A model generated the notes under the pieces. That model saw nothing but the letters and a program-made list of their open reading frames with translations, was not told the origin of the DNA and did not search any database. Shown here one piece after another: positions 1 through 9,052 of a stretch of 64,000 bases of DNA. The position numbers were made by a program, and so were the translations under genes. Numbering within the stretch: the stretch's first letter is position 1; each line of letters opens with the position of its first letter. The DNA comes from Aporhodopirellula aestuarii (GTDB lineage: Bacteria; Planctomycetota; Planctomycetia; Pirellulales; Pirellulaceae): assembly GCF_023701485.1 (NCBI RefSeq), contig NZ_JAMQBK010000024.1, forward strand, positions 124,001-188,000, in the 5' to 3' direction.

Positions 1-2
1 CC

Positions 3-1151
3 TTGGAATTGGAATCGCTACTGAAGCAAATTCCAACGGTCCAATCTTCAGCCGTCATCGCTGATCGCATCGTCGGCAAGCCGTACTTGGAGATCGACAT
101 CGACCGCGATGCGATCAAACGATACGGACTGCACATTCGCAGCGTGCAGGACGTGATCGAAGTCGCGATTGGCGGCCGGCAGATCACAACGACGGTTGAA
201 GGTCGTGAGCGCTTCCCAGTGCGAGTTCGTTACGCCCGCGAACTGCGGGACGATCTCGAATCGCTCGAACGGATTCTAGTCCCAACGCCAACCGGGTCGC
301 AAATCCCGCTCGGACAACTCGCCGACATTCGCTACACCCGAGGTCCGCAGGTCATCAAGAGCGAAGACACGTTCTTGCTGGGTTACGTGCTGTTCGACAA
401 GAAGGCCGGCGAAGCGGAAGTCGACGTCGTCGAAGAGGCTCAGGCATTTTTGCAATCGAAAATCGACTCGGGCGAGTTCACGTTACCGGCCGGAGTGACG
501 TACACGTTCGCGGGCAACTATGAGAATCAAATCCGATCGCAAAAAACGCTGGCAATCGTGTTGCCACTCGCACTCGGGATCATCTTCTTGATTCTGTACC
601 TGCAATTCCAATCAGCCATCACAACATCGCTAGTCTTCAGTGGCATCCTGATCGCGTGGGCGGGCGGTTTCATCATGCTGTGGTTGTACGGGACCGAATG
701 GTTCCTCGATTTCAGCTTACTCGGCACCAACATGCGTGAGCTGTTCCAAGTCAAAACGATCAACCTCAGTGTCGCCGTCTGGGTCGGCTTCTTGGCCCTG
801 TTCGGCATCGCCAGCGACGATGGCGTCGTGATCGCGTCGTACCTTGACGAAAGCTTCCGCAAGGATCGCATCGAGAACGCCCAGCACGCTCGCGAAGCCA
901 CCGTGACCGCCGGCATGAGACGCGTTCGCCCGTGCTTGATGACCACGGCGACGACAATCCTGGCATTGATTCCAATCCTGACATCGACCGGCCGTGGCAG
1001 CGACATCATGGTGCCGATGGCGATCCCCAGCTTCGGAGGCATGGTCATCGCAATCATCACGATGTTCATCGTGCCGGTTTTGTATTGCAGTGCGATGGAG
1101 TGGAAGTTGCGGCTGGGTATCCGAGACGAACGCTTTGCGAAGGACGCTTGA
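3..1151 (+). CDS. CusA/CzcA-family RND efflux pump, C-terminal part (5' truncated by window edge)
   Basis: This is the last 382 codons of an inner-membrane heavy-metal RND pump, which drives metal export by proton antiport. The frame is open to the left edge, so the true start lies outside the window. Visible are the end of the second periplasmic docking/porter domain (a VEGRERFPVRVRY segment typical of CusA proteins), a cluster of transmembrane helices from about residue 180, and the RPCLMTT segment near residue 305 that resembles the copper-type pump at 44099. An insertion after the helix ending near residue 230 (hydrophobic, around WFLDFSLLG) is not typical of E. coli CusA. Metal specificity (Cu/Ag) is inferred from similarity to the 44099 protein only. 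Confidence 0.9.
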   Translation: MELESLLKQIPTVQSSAVIADRIVGKPYLEIDIDRDAIKRYGLHIRSVQDVIEVAIGGRQITTTVEGRERFPVRVRYARELRDDLESLERILVPTPTGSQIPLGQLADIRYTRGPQVIKSEDTFLLGYVLFDKKAGEAEVDVVEEAQAFLQSKIDSGEFTLPAGVTYTFAGNYENQIRSQKTLAIVLPLALGIIFLILYLQFQSAITTSLVFSGILIAWAGGFIMLWLYGTEWFLDFSLLGTNMRELFQVKTINLSVAVWVGFLALFGIASDDGVVIASYLDESFRKDRIENAQHAREATVTAGMRRVRPCLMTTATTILALIPILTSTGRGSDIMVPMAIPSFGGMVIAIITMFIVPVLYCSAMEWKLRLGIRDERFAKDA

Positions 1152-1155
1152 GGGA

Positions 1156-1196
1156 AGATGGGGAGTGAAGCTGGGTTAATCAGACTCCCAAGTGGG
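1156..1196. repeat. Dispersed GATGGGGAGT repeat, copy 1, hairpin
   Basis: Just after the pump stop codon lies AAGATGGGGAGT followed by ACTCCC, giving a 6-bp stem (1161-1166 with 1184-1189). Similar AGATGGGGAGT-type sequences occur at 32765, 39199 and 52740 and inside the ATPase gene near 37174. The position directly downstream of a stop suggests a REP-like element or weak terminator. Confidence 0.5.
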
Positions 1197-1352
1197 CGTG
1201 TTGGTATGCTAATCGCCTGTTTTGCGGCTGGCTATGCGAGAATGACAGGACAAAGCGGGCAGCATTTGCCGATAAACTGGACTGGACGCAAGCCTAGCTT
1301 TGGCCTACAATTTGGCTAATTAACTCTAAATTAAGAAACACCAACTGACACG

Positions 1353-1751
1353 ATGTTTCGGCTGCTTTTCCTATCGTTTATCGCACTGCGAGTTGTCGCG
1401 TGCCCGGTCTGTTGCCAGGGTGCGTTTGACAATCGTTTTGTAAGCGATGTGGCAGTTGTGCATCATTCTTGCGGTTGTTCTGGTGAACAGAACGCGACTT
1501 GCGATGACGATGGCGTTCCACCAGCGAAATCACCCTGTCCTTGCGAGACGGGATGCGACTGTCAAGTCACGCCTGAGCTGAGCCATCGGACGATTGTCGA
1601 ATTTCAGCTCGCCGTGGATCTCGCTCCGCTGAGTTTGGAGACGCTTGATCTCTCCGAGGTCTTGGTTTCTCGATTCGAGCATCAACCTCGTCCATTGGAT
1701 CTTTTGACGGGTCGCTCGGTGCGCGTTGCGCACTCTTCTTGGCTGCTCTAA
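1353..1751 (+). CDS. Small secreted Cys-rich protein at head of RND operon
   Basis: A 132-residue protein I cannot name. It opens with a hydrophobic segment (MFRLLFLSFIALRVVA) that looks like a signal peptide, then carries about 12 cysteines in pairs and CxC arrangements (CPVCC, CGCSG, CPCETGCDC) up to residue 70. A Cys-free tail ends in SSWLL. It lies 170 bp upstream of the adaptor gene. Analogous Cys/His-rich leaders precede the adaptors at 23715 and 41964, so a metal-binding periplasmic role, or a sensory one, is inferred from position and composition. No clear ribosome-binding site decides the ATG. Confidence 0.65.
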   Translation: MFRLLFLSFIALRVVACPVCCQGAFDNRFVSDVAVVHHSCGCSGEQNATCDDDGVPPAKSPCPCETGCDCQVTPELSHRTIVEFQLAVDLAPLSLETLDLSEVLVSRFEHQPRPLDLLTGRSVRVAHSSWLL

Positions 1752-1921
1752 GCCGCGAGTAGGTCTCTTCGTCTGCTGACCGGCGAACTCGGTTTGTAAT
1801 TCCGGCTACGGATTTGCTTGCTCGGATTCTAGCTTTTGGTTGGCGGCGATTCTGGTCGTTGTATGCGCTCGCGGTTGTTGCGTGCGCTGTTTAAACCGTC
1901 TTTAGCCAGCAAGGTTTTCCA

Positions 1922-3613
1922 ATGAGTCATCCGCTTGCCGATGCGCCGAGAAAAAGTCCTCTGCAAGAACCCGTGGAGCCGTCCGTCAATGGACACAAGG
2001 TTCCCGCCGCCGAAACTGAAATCAATCAGGACGCCGAATCGAAACCTCGCGGTCCCACTCGCCGCGGCATCTCGTTGGTGCTAGGCAGTATCGGACCGAC
2101 CTTGGTTTTGGCCGGGTTCGCAGCAGTGTTTTATTACGGGCATCACAACGATTGGCGGATACCCAAATTCGCCGCACTGACCGGCGATGTCGAACCGGTT
2201 GTCGATGATTGGTGTGAAGAACATGCGGTGCCGGAGTCCATTTGTGTCGAGTGTGATCCGACGTTGATGGCCAAGGGGCCTGACTACGGCTGGTGCAGCG
2301 TCCACGGCGTCCACAACTGCACGCTCGACCATCCCGATGTTGCCCAACTCAAAGAATCACCCACTGTTCCGGTCGAAGATTTAGAACGTGCGGCTCGTGC
2401 GTTGGCGATTGCGCCTCGCAAAGAAAACAACAGTGCTTGCGAGGTCTACCAGTCACGAATTCAGTTTGCTTCGATCGAGTCGGTTCAACAGGCTGGCGTC
2501 GATGTTGAACTGGTCGAGCGTGCCCCGATCACCGAGTCGATCGTTGGTAACGGAGAAATTATCTACGATCCAACGCGACAGGCGAGCATGGCGTCGCGGG
2601 TGCCGGGGAGCGTTTGGAAGGTCACAAAGAACGTGGGCGATCCGGTGGAGGTTGGTGAAGTTCTGGCGGTGATTGACGCGGCGGGAGTTGGTGACATCAA
2701 AACGGACTTACTGCGGGCGTTGGCGGAACAAAAACTTCAACAGCAAAACGTTTCGCGATTGAGCAGCGCTCGCGCCGCGATTGCCGGTTCCCGAATTTTG
2801 GATGCGAACGCGGCGTTGGCGAAAGCTCAGGCGGACGTCTTGGCGGCGGAGCAATCGCTGCGGAATTTGGGACTGCCCGCCGAAGTCGGTGAGTTGCAGG
2901 GCTTATCAGAACAACAGGTGCTCGATCGCTTGCGATTGCTAGGAATTCCGGACGAGCTTCGTGCGCAGTTGAACAGTCGAACCGTCACGTCAAACCTGCT
3001 GCCGATTCGATCGCCAATCCAAGGTGTCGTGGTTCAGCGGAGTGTTTCCGCGGGCGAAGTCGTTGATCCGACGCGGATTCTCTTTCAGGTCGCCGACGTT
3101 CGACAAATGTGGCTGACGTTGAACATTCCGCTGGAAAGTTCAGAGCAGTTGGCAATCGGTCAGCCCGTTGAGTTTCGCGCCGACGGTAGCCGCGAAGTCG
3201 TCACCGGAACATTGGACTGGATTAGCACTTCGGCAGACAACACGACGCGGATGTTGCAGGTTCGAGCCGTGTTGGACAACTCGGACGGACGCCTCCGCAA
3301 CGAGACCTTTGGAATGGGCGAAGTGATCCTGCGGAAAGAGTCCGACGCGATCGTGATCCCAACCGGCTCCTCTCATTGGGAAGGTTGTTGCCAAGTCGTC
3401 TTTGTTCGCGACAAGGACTACTTCGCCAGCCCCGAAAGCTACAAGGTTTTCCATGTCCGCTCGGTTCGATTGGGAGCGGTCAATGGCGATGTGACAGAGA
3501 TCATTTCGGGTGTGTTACCGGGCGAAGTGATCGCGACCGACGGCAGCGACGTGCTGCGGGCACAACTTCTCAAGAACAACCTTGGTGCAGGCTGCGACTG
3601 CGTCGCCGAATAA
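1922..3613 (+). CDS. RND efflux periplasmic adaptor (HlyD/CusB-CzcB family) with Cys-motif extension
   Basis: The 563-residue membrane-fusion protein should link the inner-membrane pump at 3626 to an outer-membrane TolC channel. A cytoplasmic leader of about 45 residues is followed by one membrane helix (near residues 50-70). A Cys module at about 96-130 contains WC-x-EH-x-VPE-x3-C-x2-C and a second WC-x2-H unit. Next come the barrel-sandwich/lipoyl half motif, an alpha-helical hairpin rich in Ala, Gln and Glu (residues 255-330) and a C-terminal beta-barrel region. The Cys module recurs in the lipoprotein at 6896, so the two may hand over metal. The start has AAGG 8 bp upstream, and the stop is 12 bp before the pump gene, indicating an operon. 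Confidence 0.9.
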   Translation: MSHPLADAPRKSPLQEPVEPSVNGHKVPAAETEINQDAESKPRGPTRRGISLVLGSIGPTLVLAGFAAVFYYGHHNDWRIPKFAALTGDVEPVVDDWCEEHAVPESICVECDPTLMAKGPDYGWCSVHGVHNCTLDHPDVAQLKESPTVPVEDLERAARALAIAPRKENNSACEVYQSRIQFASIESVQQAGVDVELVERAPITESIVGNGEIIYDPTRQASMASRVPGSVWKVTKNVGDPVEVGEVLAVIDAAGVGDIKTDLLRALAEQKLQQQNVSRLSSARAAIAGSRILDANAALAKAQADVLAAEQSLRNLGLPAEVGELQGLSEQQVLDRLRLLGIPDELRAQLNSRTVTSNLLPIRSPIQGVVVQRSVSAGEVVDPTRILFQVADVRQMWLTLNIPLESSEQLAIGQPVEFRADGSREVVTGTLDWISTSADNTTRMLQVRAVLDNSDGRLRNETFGMGEVILRKESDAIVIPTGSSHWEGCCQVVFVRDKDYFASPESYKVFHVRSVRLGAVNGDVTEIISGVLPGEVIATDGSDVLRAQLLKNNLGAGCDCVAE

Positions 3614-3625
3614 AGGATTGCACGG

Positions 3626-6600
3626 ATGCTTAACTACCTCATTGATTTCTCGCTCAAGCACCGCGCCTTGGTCATCTTGACCGCGTTGTTGTTCGCTGGC
3701 GTTGGTGTGTTCTCGCTCCAGCAACTGGACATTGACGCGTTCCCGGACACGACTCCGGTTCAAATTCAAATCAACACGGTCGCCCCTTCGCTCGCGTCCG
3801 AAGAGATCGAGCGTCAGATTACGTTTCCGGTCGAGCAGGCGATCAGCGGGTTGCCGGGCCTGCATGAGTTGCGTTCGATTTCAAAGTTCGGCCTGTCTCA
3901 AGTCGTTGTGATCTTTGACGATGGCATCGACATCTACTTCGCCCGACAACTGATCAACGAACGGCTTTCCACCGTCGAGTTGCCCGACGGGATTCAGCGA
4001 CCGCAAATGGGGCCGGTTTCGACAGGGTTGGGCGAGGTCTTTCACTATGTGCTGGTTTACGAAGGTGTTGATTTCTCCAAGGTCGCACAACAAGAACGCA
4101 TCAAGCGGATGACGGAATTGCGTACGATCCACGACTGGGTGGTGAAGCCCCAGTTGCGTTCGGTTCGCGGCGTTGCGGAGGTCAATAGTTGGGGTGGTTA
4201 CGAGAAACAGTATCAGGTTCGACTGCAACCGGATTTGTTGGTGAAGTATGGATTGACGTTCGAGCAAGTTAGCGAAGCCATCGAAGCGAACAACGAGAAT
4301 GTAGGTGGTGGGACGGTTACCGACGGCAGCGAAATGTTGTTGGTCCACGGCGTCGGTCGAACGGTCAATCTGGAGGAGATCAAGGATGTTGTTATCACCG
4401 CCAAAGATGGCGTGCCAGTTCGCATTCGTGACGTGGCGGAGGTGGAAATCGGACACGAAATCCGACGCGGGGCGGTCACGGCGAATGGACGCGGCGAGGC
4501 GGTTTTGGGACTCGGGTTCATGCTGATGGGCGAGAACAGTCACGACGTGACGTGGTCCATCAAAAAAAAGATCGCCAGCATTCAAGAGACACTGCCAGCG
4601 GGCGTCAGAATTCAAACCGTCTATGACCGCACCGAATTGATCGACCACGTGATTCACACCGTTCAAAAAAATCTCTTTGAAGGTGGTCTGTTGGTGATCG
4701 CGGTGTTGTTCATCTTTCTGGGGAATCTGCGAGCAGGTTTGATCGTCGCGGCAGCGATCCCATTGTCGATGCTGTTTGCATTTTCAGGAATGTTGAAGTT
4801 TGGCATCGCCGCCAGTCTGCTGAGCCTGGGTGCGATCGACTTTGGGTTGGTCGTCGATAGCAGCGTCGTGATGATCGAGAACTGCGTGCGGCATTTGGCA
4901 CACAACCGGGACGGCAAAAGTCGACTGGAGATCATTCGCGAGGCGGCCATCGAGGTTCGCAAGCCGACGATGTTTGGCGAGCTAATCATCATGATTGTCT
5001 ATCTGCCGATCCTGACGCTCGAAGGGATCGAAGGCAAACTGTTTCGACCTATGGCGATCACCGTAATCATGGCCTTGGCCGGTTCGATGGTCCTATCGCT
5101 CACCCTGATGCCGGTTTTGGCCAGTCTGTTCTTGCCGAAGAACGTCCAAGAGAAAGAGCCGTTGTTGATCCGCGTGCTCAAGCGACTTTATGCACCGGTT
5201 CTTCGGTTCACGATGCACCACAAGACCTTTGTGATCGGTGCGGCACTATTGTTGTTGGTCAGCGTGTTTGGTTTGGTTGCACCGAACCTTGGCAGCGAGT
5301 TCGTACCGCGACTTTCCGAAGGTGCGATCACGATCAACGTCGTGCGGCTGGCGGGCACAACGCTAGAAGAATCCATGCGATACAACACGCAAATGGAGCA
5401 GGTTCTGCTGGATAAGTTTCCTGATGAGGTATCGCAGGTCTGGAGCCGCATCGGTACGGCGGAAGTTGCGACCGATCCGATGGGAACTGAATTGACCGAT
5501 TTGTTTTTGACCCTGCATCCACGCGAACAATGGACGAGGGCGGAGACGCAGGAAGAATTGGTCATCAAGGTTCAGGAAGAACTTCGAGACTTGCCCGGCC
5601 CTCGATTGGCGATGTCACAACCGATTGAGATGCGAATGAATGAAATGATTTCGGGCGTTCGGTCGGATGTCGCGGCAATCCTCTATGGCGATGACCTCGA
5701 TCTGATGGTCGAGAAGGCGAGCGAGATCGAACGGGCGCTCAATGCCATTCCCGGCAGCGAAGACGTCAAGGTCGAACAGGTGTCTGGTCAACCCGTTTTA
5801 CAGATTCGTGTCAAACAAGACGAGATCGCACGCTACGGGGTGTCGGCCAGCACGATCATGAATCTTGTGCGTTCGTTAGGCAGCCATCATGTCGGCGAAG
5901 TGTACGAAGGGCAATTGCGTTTCCCGCTGATCATTCGCTTGCCGGAAAAGGCGCGAGCTAACCCAGACGCGATCCGTCAAATTTTAGTAGCGACGCCTTC
6001 GGGTGAACGCATCCCTTTGTCTCGGTTAGCCACGATCGAGAAGGTCGAGGGGCCGAACACAATCAAGCGAGATTGGTACCAACGGCGAATCACGATCGAA
6101 GCGAATGTCCGTGGACGCGACTTGGGTAGTTTTGTCGCCGAAGCCCGACGCACGATTGACGAGAAGGTTCAACTGCCACCGGGACGCTACCGTGTCGAGT
6201 GGGGTGGCCAGTTTGAGAATTTGCAACGTGCCCAACTGCGGTTGATGATCGTTGTTCCCATCGCCCTGTTAATGATCCTGTCATTGCTCTACGCGACCTA
6301 TCGCAACTGGGTGGACTCGTTACGAGTGTTCACCGGCGTTCCCTTCGCTTGGATCGGCGGAGTGTTGGCACTATGGGTTCGCGACATGCCGTTTTCCATT
6401 TCGGCTGCCGTTGGATTCATCGCATTGTCCGGCGTTGCAGTGCTGGACGACATGTTGCTGGTTTCAACGATCCGACAACTCCGGCGGCGTGGTCGGTCAC
6501 TCGATGAAGCGGTCGAAGAAGCCGCGATGACGCGATTGCGTCCGATCCTAATGACGACGCTTGTCGCCAGCCTTGGTTTCGTGCCGATGGCGTTCAGTAC

Positions 6601-6862
6601 CGGCATGGGCGCCGAGGTGCAGCGACCGTTGGCAACGGTTGTGATCGGCGGCGTGTGTAGCGCAATGATCATGAGCTTGCTCGTTTTGCGAGTGCTCTAT
6701 GTGGTCTTCAACCTGCCGGTTGAAAAATTTGACGGAGATGGTGGAGATGATGATGGTCATCAACTCAAACCCAACGACCGGACCGACCCAGAGTCGGAGC
6801 AGCCTTCGGATTCCGACGAAACGTTTGAATCCCAGAAGCTGTCCGAGCGGCTGACGGTCTAA
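3626..6862 (+). CDS. CzcA-like heavy-metal RND efflux pump
   Basis: A complete 1078-residue inner-membrane RND transporter of the heavy-metal efflux family, the usual length for CzcA/CusA. The N-terminal helix begins at residue 15, two large periplasmic loops follow, and twelve helices can be placed. The fourth-helix signature DFGLVVDSSVVMIEN (about residues 405-419) keeps the two Asp and one Glu used for proton relay in CzcA. The DFG form is associated with divalent cations (Zn/Co/Cd/Ni) rather than with the Cu/Ag form. The C-terminal tail (from about 1045) is acidic and Asp/Glu/Ser-rich. AAAGGA lies ahead of the ATG. It is cotranscribed with the adaptor upstream and the lipoprotein downstream. 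Exact metal is not decidable here. Confidence 0.93.
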   Translation: MLNYLIDFSLKHRALVILTALLFAGVGVFSLQQLDIDAFPDTTPVQIQINTVAPSLASEEIERQITFPVEQAISGLPGLHELRSISKFGLSQVVVIFDDGIDIYFARQLINERLSTVELPDGIQRPQMGPVSTGLGEVFHYVLVYEGVDFSKVAQQERIKRMTELRTIHDWVVKPQLRSVRGVAEVNSWGGYEKQYQVRLQPDLLVKYGLTFEQVSEAIEANNENVGGGTVTDGSEMLLVHGVGRTVNLEEIKDVVITAKDGVPVRIRDVAEVEIGHEIRRGAVTANGRGEAVLGLGFMLMGENSHDVTWSIKKKIASIQETLPAGVRIQTVYDRTELIDHVIHTVQKNLFEGGLLVIAVLFIFLGNLRAGLIVAAAIPLSMLFAFSGMLKFGIAASLLSLGAIDFGLVVDSSVVMIENCVRHLAHNRDGKSRLEIIREAAIEVRKPTMFGELIIMIVYLPILTLEGIEGKLFRPMAITVIMALAGSMVLSLTLMPVLASLFLPKNVQEKEPLLIRVLKRLYAPVLRFTMHHKTFVIGAALLLLVSVFGLVAPNLGSEFVPRLSEGAITINVVRLAGTTLEESMRYNTQMEQVLLDKFPDEVSQVWSRIGTAEVATDPMGTELTDLFLTLHPREQWTRAETQEELVIKVQEELRDLPGPRLAMSQPIEMRMNEMISGVRSDVAAILYGDDLDLMVEKASEIERALNAIPGSEDVKVEQVSGQPVLQIRVKQDEIARYGVSASTIMNLVRSLGSHHVGEVYEGQLRFPLIIRLPEKARANPDAIRQILVATPSGERIPLSRLATIEKVEGPNTIKRDWYQRRITIEANVRGRDLGSFVAEARRTIDEKVQLPPGRYRVEWGGQFENLQRAQLRLMIVVPIALLMILSLLYATYRNWVDSLRVFTGVPFAWIGGVLALWVRDMPFSISAAVGFIALSGVAVLDDMLLVSTIRQLRRRGRSLDEAVEEAAMTRLRPILMTTLVASLGFVPMAFSTGMGAEVQRPLATVVIGGVCSAMIMSLLVLRVLYVVFNLPVEKFDGDGGDDDGHQLKPNDRTDPESEQPSDSDETFESQKLSERLTV

Positions 6863-6895
6863 CCCTTGATTCGGCCAAGCCGAAGGAGATTGATT

Positions 6896-7264
6896 GTGAA
6901 GATGAATTGGATCAAAGATTTTCGTGGACTGTCGCTGGCCGGATTGGCCGCTGCCGCCGTGGTGTTGGCCGGTTGCAGCAAGAGCGATGTCGTCACTGAA
7001 CCCGGTAGTTCCGAACCGGTGGCGGCAACGAATGTGGATCACAGCCACGGCGGTTGGTGGTGCGTCGAACACGGTGTTCCCGAAGGCGATTGCGCCCTGT
7101 GTGACAAAACGTTGGTGTCGAAGTTCAAAGAGGATGGCGATTGGTGTGATGAACACGACCGCCCCGAATCGCAGTGTTTCATTTGCAGCCCCAAGCGTTT
7201 CGATAAGTTCGCAGCGACTTACGAAGCCAAGACGGGTCACAAACCACCGCAACCAACAGAGTAG
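6896..7264 (+). CDS. Lipoprotein with two WC-EH-PE-C-C metal-binding-like units
   Basis: A 122-residue predicted lipoprotein. I chose the GTG at 6896 because AAGGAG sits 7 bp upstream; a longer TTG-started frame has no such site. The signal peptide ends in the lipobox LAGC (Cys near residue 25). The mature part has two copies of a unit, WC-x-EH-x2-PE-x2-C-x2-C, separated by a Lys-rich spacer and a WC pair. The same arrangement occurs in the N-terminal part of the adaptor at 1922. The gene directly follows the pump, with only a 33-bp gap. A periplasmic metal-donating or metal-trapping role in the same efflux system is inferred. Confidence 0.75.
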   Translation: MKMNWIKDFRGLSLAGLAAAAVVLAGCSKSDVVTEPGSSEPVAATNVDHSHGGWWCVEHGVPEGDCALCDKTLVSKFKEDGDWCDEHDRPESQCFICSPKRFDKFAATYEAKTGHKPPQPTE

Positions 7265-7266
7265 GC

Positions 7267-7515
7267 ATGTCAAGGCAATCGCCAAAAAGAAACGCCTGGA
7301 GTCGGGGATTGCGACGCGTCACGACCATGTCGTTCGCTACGTTTCTGCTCGTTCAGCCCGGCTGCATGTGTGGATGTTCTGTGCCCCACCGGACGGCTTG
7401 CATTTCGCAAGCCTGCTGCGATGGCGATTGTTTGAACGTTTCGCCGACAGAGAACAGTGAGGATTCAACCGTGCCCTTGGCGAAAGTTGAAACCTCGACC
7501 CATCCACGGCGATAG
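7267..7515 (+). CDS. Small Cys-rich hypothetical protein
   Basis: An 82-residue reading frame starting 2 bp after the preceding stop. A basic N-terminus leads into a short hydrophobic stretch (MSFATFLLV) and then a Cys-dense segment (PGCMCGCS, CISQACCDGDC), seven Cys in about 25 residues. It could be a lipoprotein or a membrane-anchored metal-binding peptide. I do not recognise the family. The tight spacing to the lipoprotein favours a real gene, but codon evidence is limited. Confidence 0.45.
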   Translation: MSRQSPKRNAWSRGLRRVTTMSFATFLLVQPGCMCGCSVPHRTACISQACCDGDCLNVSPTENSEDSTVPLAKVETSTHPRR

Positions 7516-7727
7516 CCATTTGATCGTAGTGGCTGGGGAGAAAACAGTAGCGCATTTGACCAGCCCGTTGAGTCGCTCGCCCTCAGCCACGTTTTTCAGT
7601 CTGACCTTATCCCCGTTTACCCACTTCGTCCTACAAACCAAAGGAGATAGCGATGTGACACCTAGACCCCATCCGAAAGGACCGACCAGATGAAAGTTTA
7701 TGTTTGTTACCTGAAAGGAATCTGAAA

Positions 7728-8084
7728 ATGTACCGTACCTCCCTTTGCCTTGCCCTGACGTTCGCCGCTACCCTTTGCATGACGGCTCAAAGCCGCATTG
7801 CCACTGCCGCCGATTTGGTTGGGGCTTCGACGAACAAAACCACCATCACCTTGAAGGTTCTCACCTGTGAGAGCTGTGCAAAGAAGGTGGCCGCGAAGTT
7901 GTCCGAAGTGTCCGGCGTCGGAGGCGTCAAGACCGACGTCAAGTCCAAGACCGCGATCGTCGTCCCCAAGAGCAGCGCGACGCTGTCGCCGCTCCAGTTG
8001 TGGGAAGCAATCGAAAAAGCTGGTAAGGAACCCGTGAAGCTCGAAGGCCCGAGCGGAACATACACGTCCAAACCGAAGAAGTAG
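7728..8084 (+). CDS. Secreted heavy-metal-associated (HMA) domain protein
   Basis: A 118-residue periplasmic protein made of a signal peptide (cleavage expected near ATAADLVG, about residue 28) and one HMA fold. The metal-binding loop reads LTCESCAKKVAAKL, giving the CxxC pair known to bind Cu(I), Zn(II) or similar soft metals. It is like MerP or CopZ in fold, and like MerP it is exported. A GAAAGGA site 8 bp before the ATG at 7728 selects this start over an upstream TTG. A strong hairpin terminator lies 25 bp after the stop, so this gene ends the first efflux operon or forms its own short unit. Confidence 0.85.
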   Translation: MYRTSLCLALTFAATLCMTAQSRIATAADLVGASTNKTTITLKVLTCESCAKKVAAKLSEVSGVGGVKTDVKSKTAIVVPKSSATLSPLQLWEAIEKAGKEPVKLEGPSGTYTSKPKK

Positions 8085-8109
8085 CCTTCGATTTGGATTG
8101 AAACTGTGT

Positions 8110-8150
8110 GGCCGCTGATGTTGTGGATACCGCAGCATCAGCGGCCTTTC
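8110..8150 (+). terminator. Intrinsic terminator after the HMA gene
   Basis: A perfect 11-bp inverted repeat, GGCCGCTGATG (8110-8120) and CATCAGCGGCC (8136-8146), with a 15-nt loop is followed by TTTCATT. It separates the RND operon from the next transcription unit. Confidence 0.8.
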
Positions 8151-8180
8151 ATTGAAGAACCGGGGGAACCAAATATCGAC

Positions 8181-8561
8181 ATGCGTTTAATCGTTCTAAT
8201 TCTTATTGCCTTTTGCGTGCATGGATCAACAGCCATGGCGATCGGCGGTTGCGCATGCCCCGAATGCTGTCATCCGTCCAGCTTCGACTCTCCTGCTGGT
8301 TGCGTTTCTTGCGAACAGTGCCCAGAGAAGTGTCCATGTCCATGCCGTTGCGATGTATTTGAGTCAGTTGTCTATTTCTGGAGTCATTCGGACAAAGTAC
8401 GACTCGATCTTGAAATGGGATCGTTCGCGTCAAAGCCGCTCTCATGGCAACCGATGGGATGTAGCAAACTTCGCAATCCCATGACGAGCATTTCGGAAGA
8501 TAACGTACGTTATGAGTCGGCAAAGGACGTCTGCTCTCGATTGTCGCGGTATCTGACTTGA
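8181..8561 (+). CDS. Small secreted Cys-rich protein
   Basis: A 126-residue protein whose N-terminus (MRLIVLILIAFCVHGSTAMA) is a good signal peptide. A dense run of cysteines between residues 22 and 60 follows (CACPECC, CVSCEQCPEKCPCPCRC). The Cys content suggests soft-metal binding outside the cytoplasm. An in-frame start at 8106 would add 25 residues overlapping the upstream terminator, so 8181 is preferred. The stop codon overlaps the ATG of the next gene, placing it first in the operon that ends with a Zn/Cd-type ATPase. The family is not recognised. Confidence 0.6.
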   Translation: MRLIVLILIAFCVHGSTAMAIGGCACPECCHPSSFDSPAGCVSCEQCPEKCPCPCRCDVFESVVYFWSHSDKVRLDLEMGSFASKPLSWQPMGCSKLRNPMTSISEDNVRYESAKDVCSRLSRYLT

Positions 8562-9052
8562 TGGCTTTCCTGAATCAGAAAGGGCATCTGTCATCATTTA
8601 CCAAACAAGAAAGCAGTTCAATGAAAACATTACCTCAACGAAGTTATCAATCACCCTCTTTAGTTTGCCCGGACAACGATAACCAAGTAGACGACCGAAA
8701 GTCCTTGCTACTCTGTGTCCAAGACGAAACACGCCGTGCCCAGTATGCATGTCAACTCATCGCGGCTGGCTATTTGGTCACCGAATCCGGCGACGGTGTG
8801 ACGTGCCTTGAGTATTTGCGAACCAACAAGTTCGCGGTCCTTGTGATCGAGATCCATTTGCCATGGGGACAGGGTGACGGCGTGATAGACGTCATGTTCA
8901 AGGACGATGTCATCGAGACCATTCCGACCGTTCTGCTGGATTTTCTGCAAGTTTCCTTTTCTGACGATGGTCAAGTCGGGCTTTCCAATCCGCTCAGTGG
9001 CGAGGAACTCGTTAGGGTCGTTCATCAACGATTGGCGGGGGTTCAAGGATGA
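8561..9052 (+). CDS. Degenerate response-regulator receiver domain protein
   Basis: A 163-residue stand-alone protein with a CheY-like receiver fold from about residue 46 onward. The usual landmarks are altered. The acidic pair after beta-1 reads VQDE (Q54, D55), the phospho-acceptor Asp is replaced by Glu (E97 in VIEIHLP), and the conserved Lys before the last helix is Asn (SNPLSGEEL). It therefore probably cannot be phosphorylated in the usual way and may be locked in one state. It overlaps the downstream SpoIIE-type phosphatase by ATGA, so a partner role is likely. The start could instead be the ATG at 8621. Confidence 0.65.
   Translation: MAFLNQKGHLSSFTKQESSSMKTLPQRSYQSPSLVCPDNDNQVDDRKSLLLCVQDETRRAQYACQLIAAGYLVTESGDGVTCLEYLRTNKFAVLVIEIHLPWGQGDGVIDVMFKDDVIETIPTVLLDFLQVSFSDDGQVGLSNPLSGEELVRVVHQRLAGVQG

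Noticed and set aside
1300-1352. Sigma-54 promoter upstream of the first Cys-rich leader
   Set aside because: TGG-containing segments there do not place GC at the required 10-nt distance from GG.
3881-4666. Minus-strand open frame of 261 codons
   Set aside because: It lies fully antisense to the RND pump at 3626, which has strong family features in the other strand; its product is His/Asn/Gln-rich with no motif.
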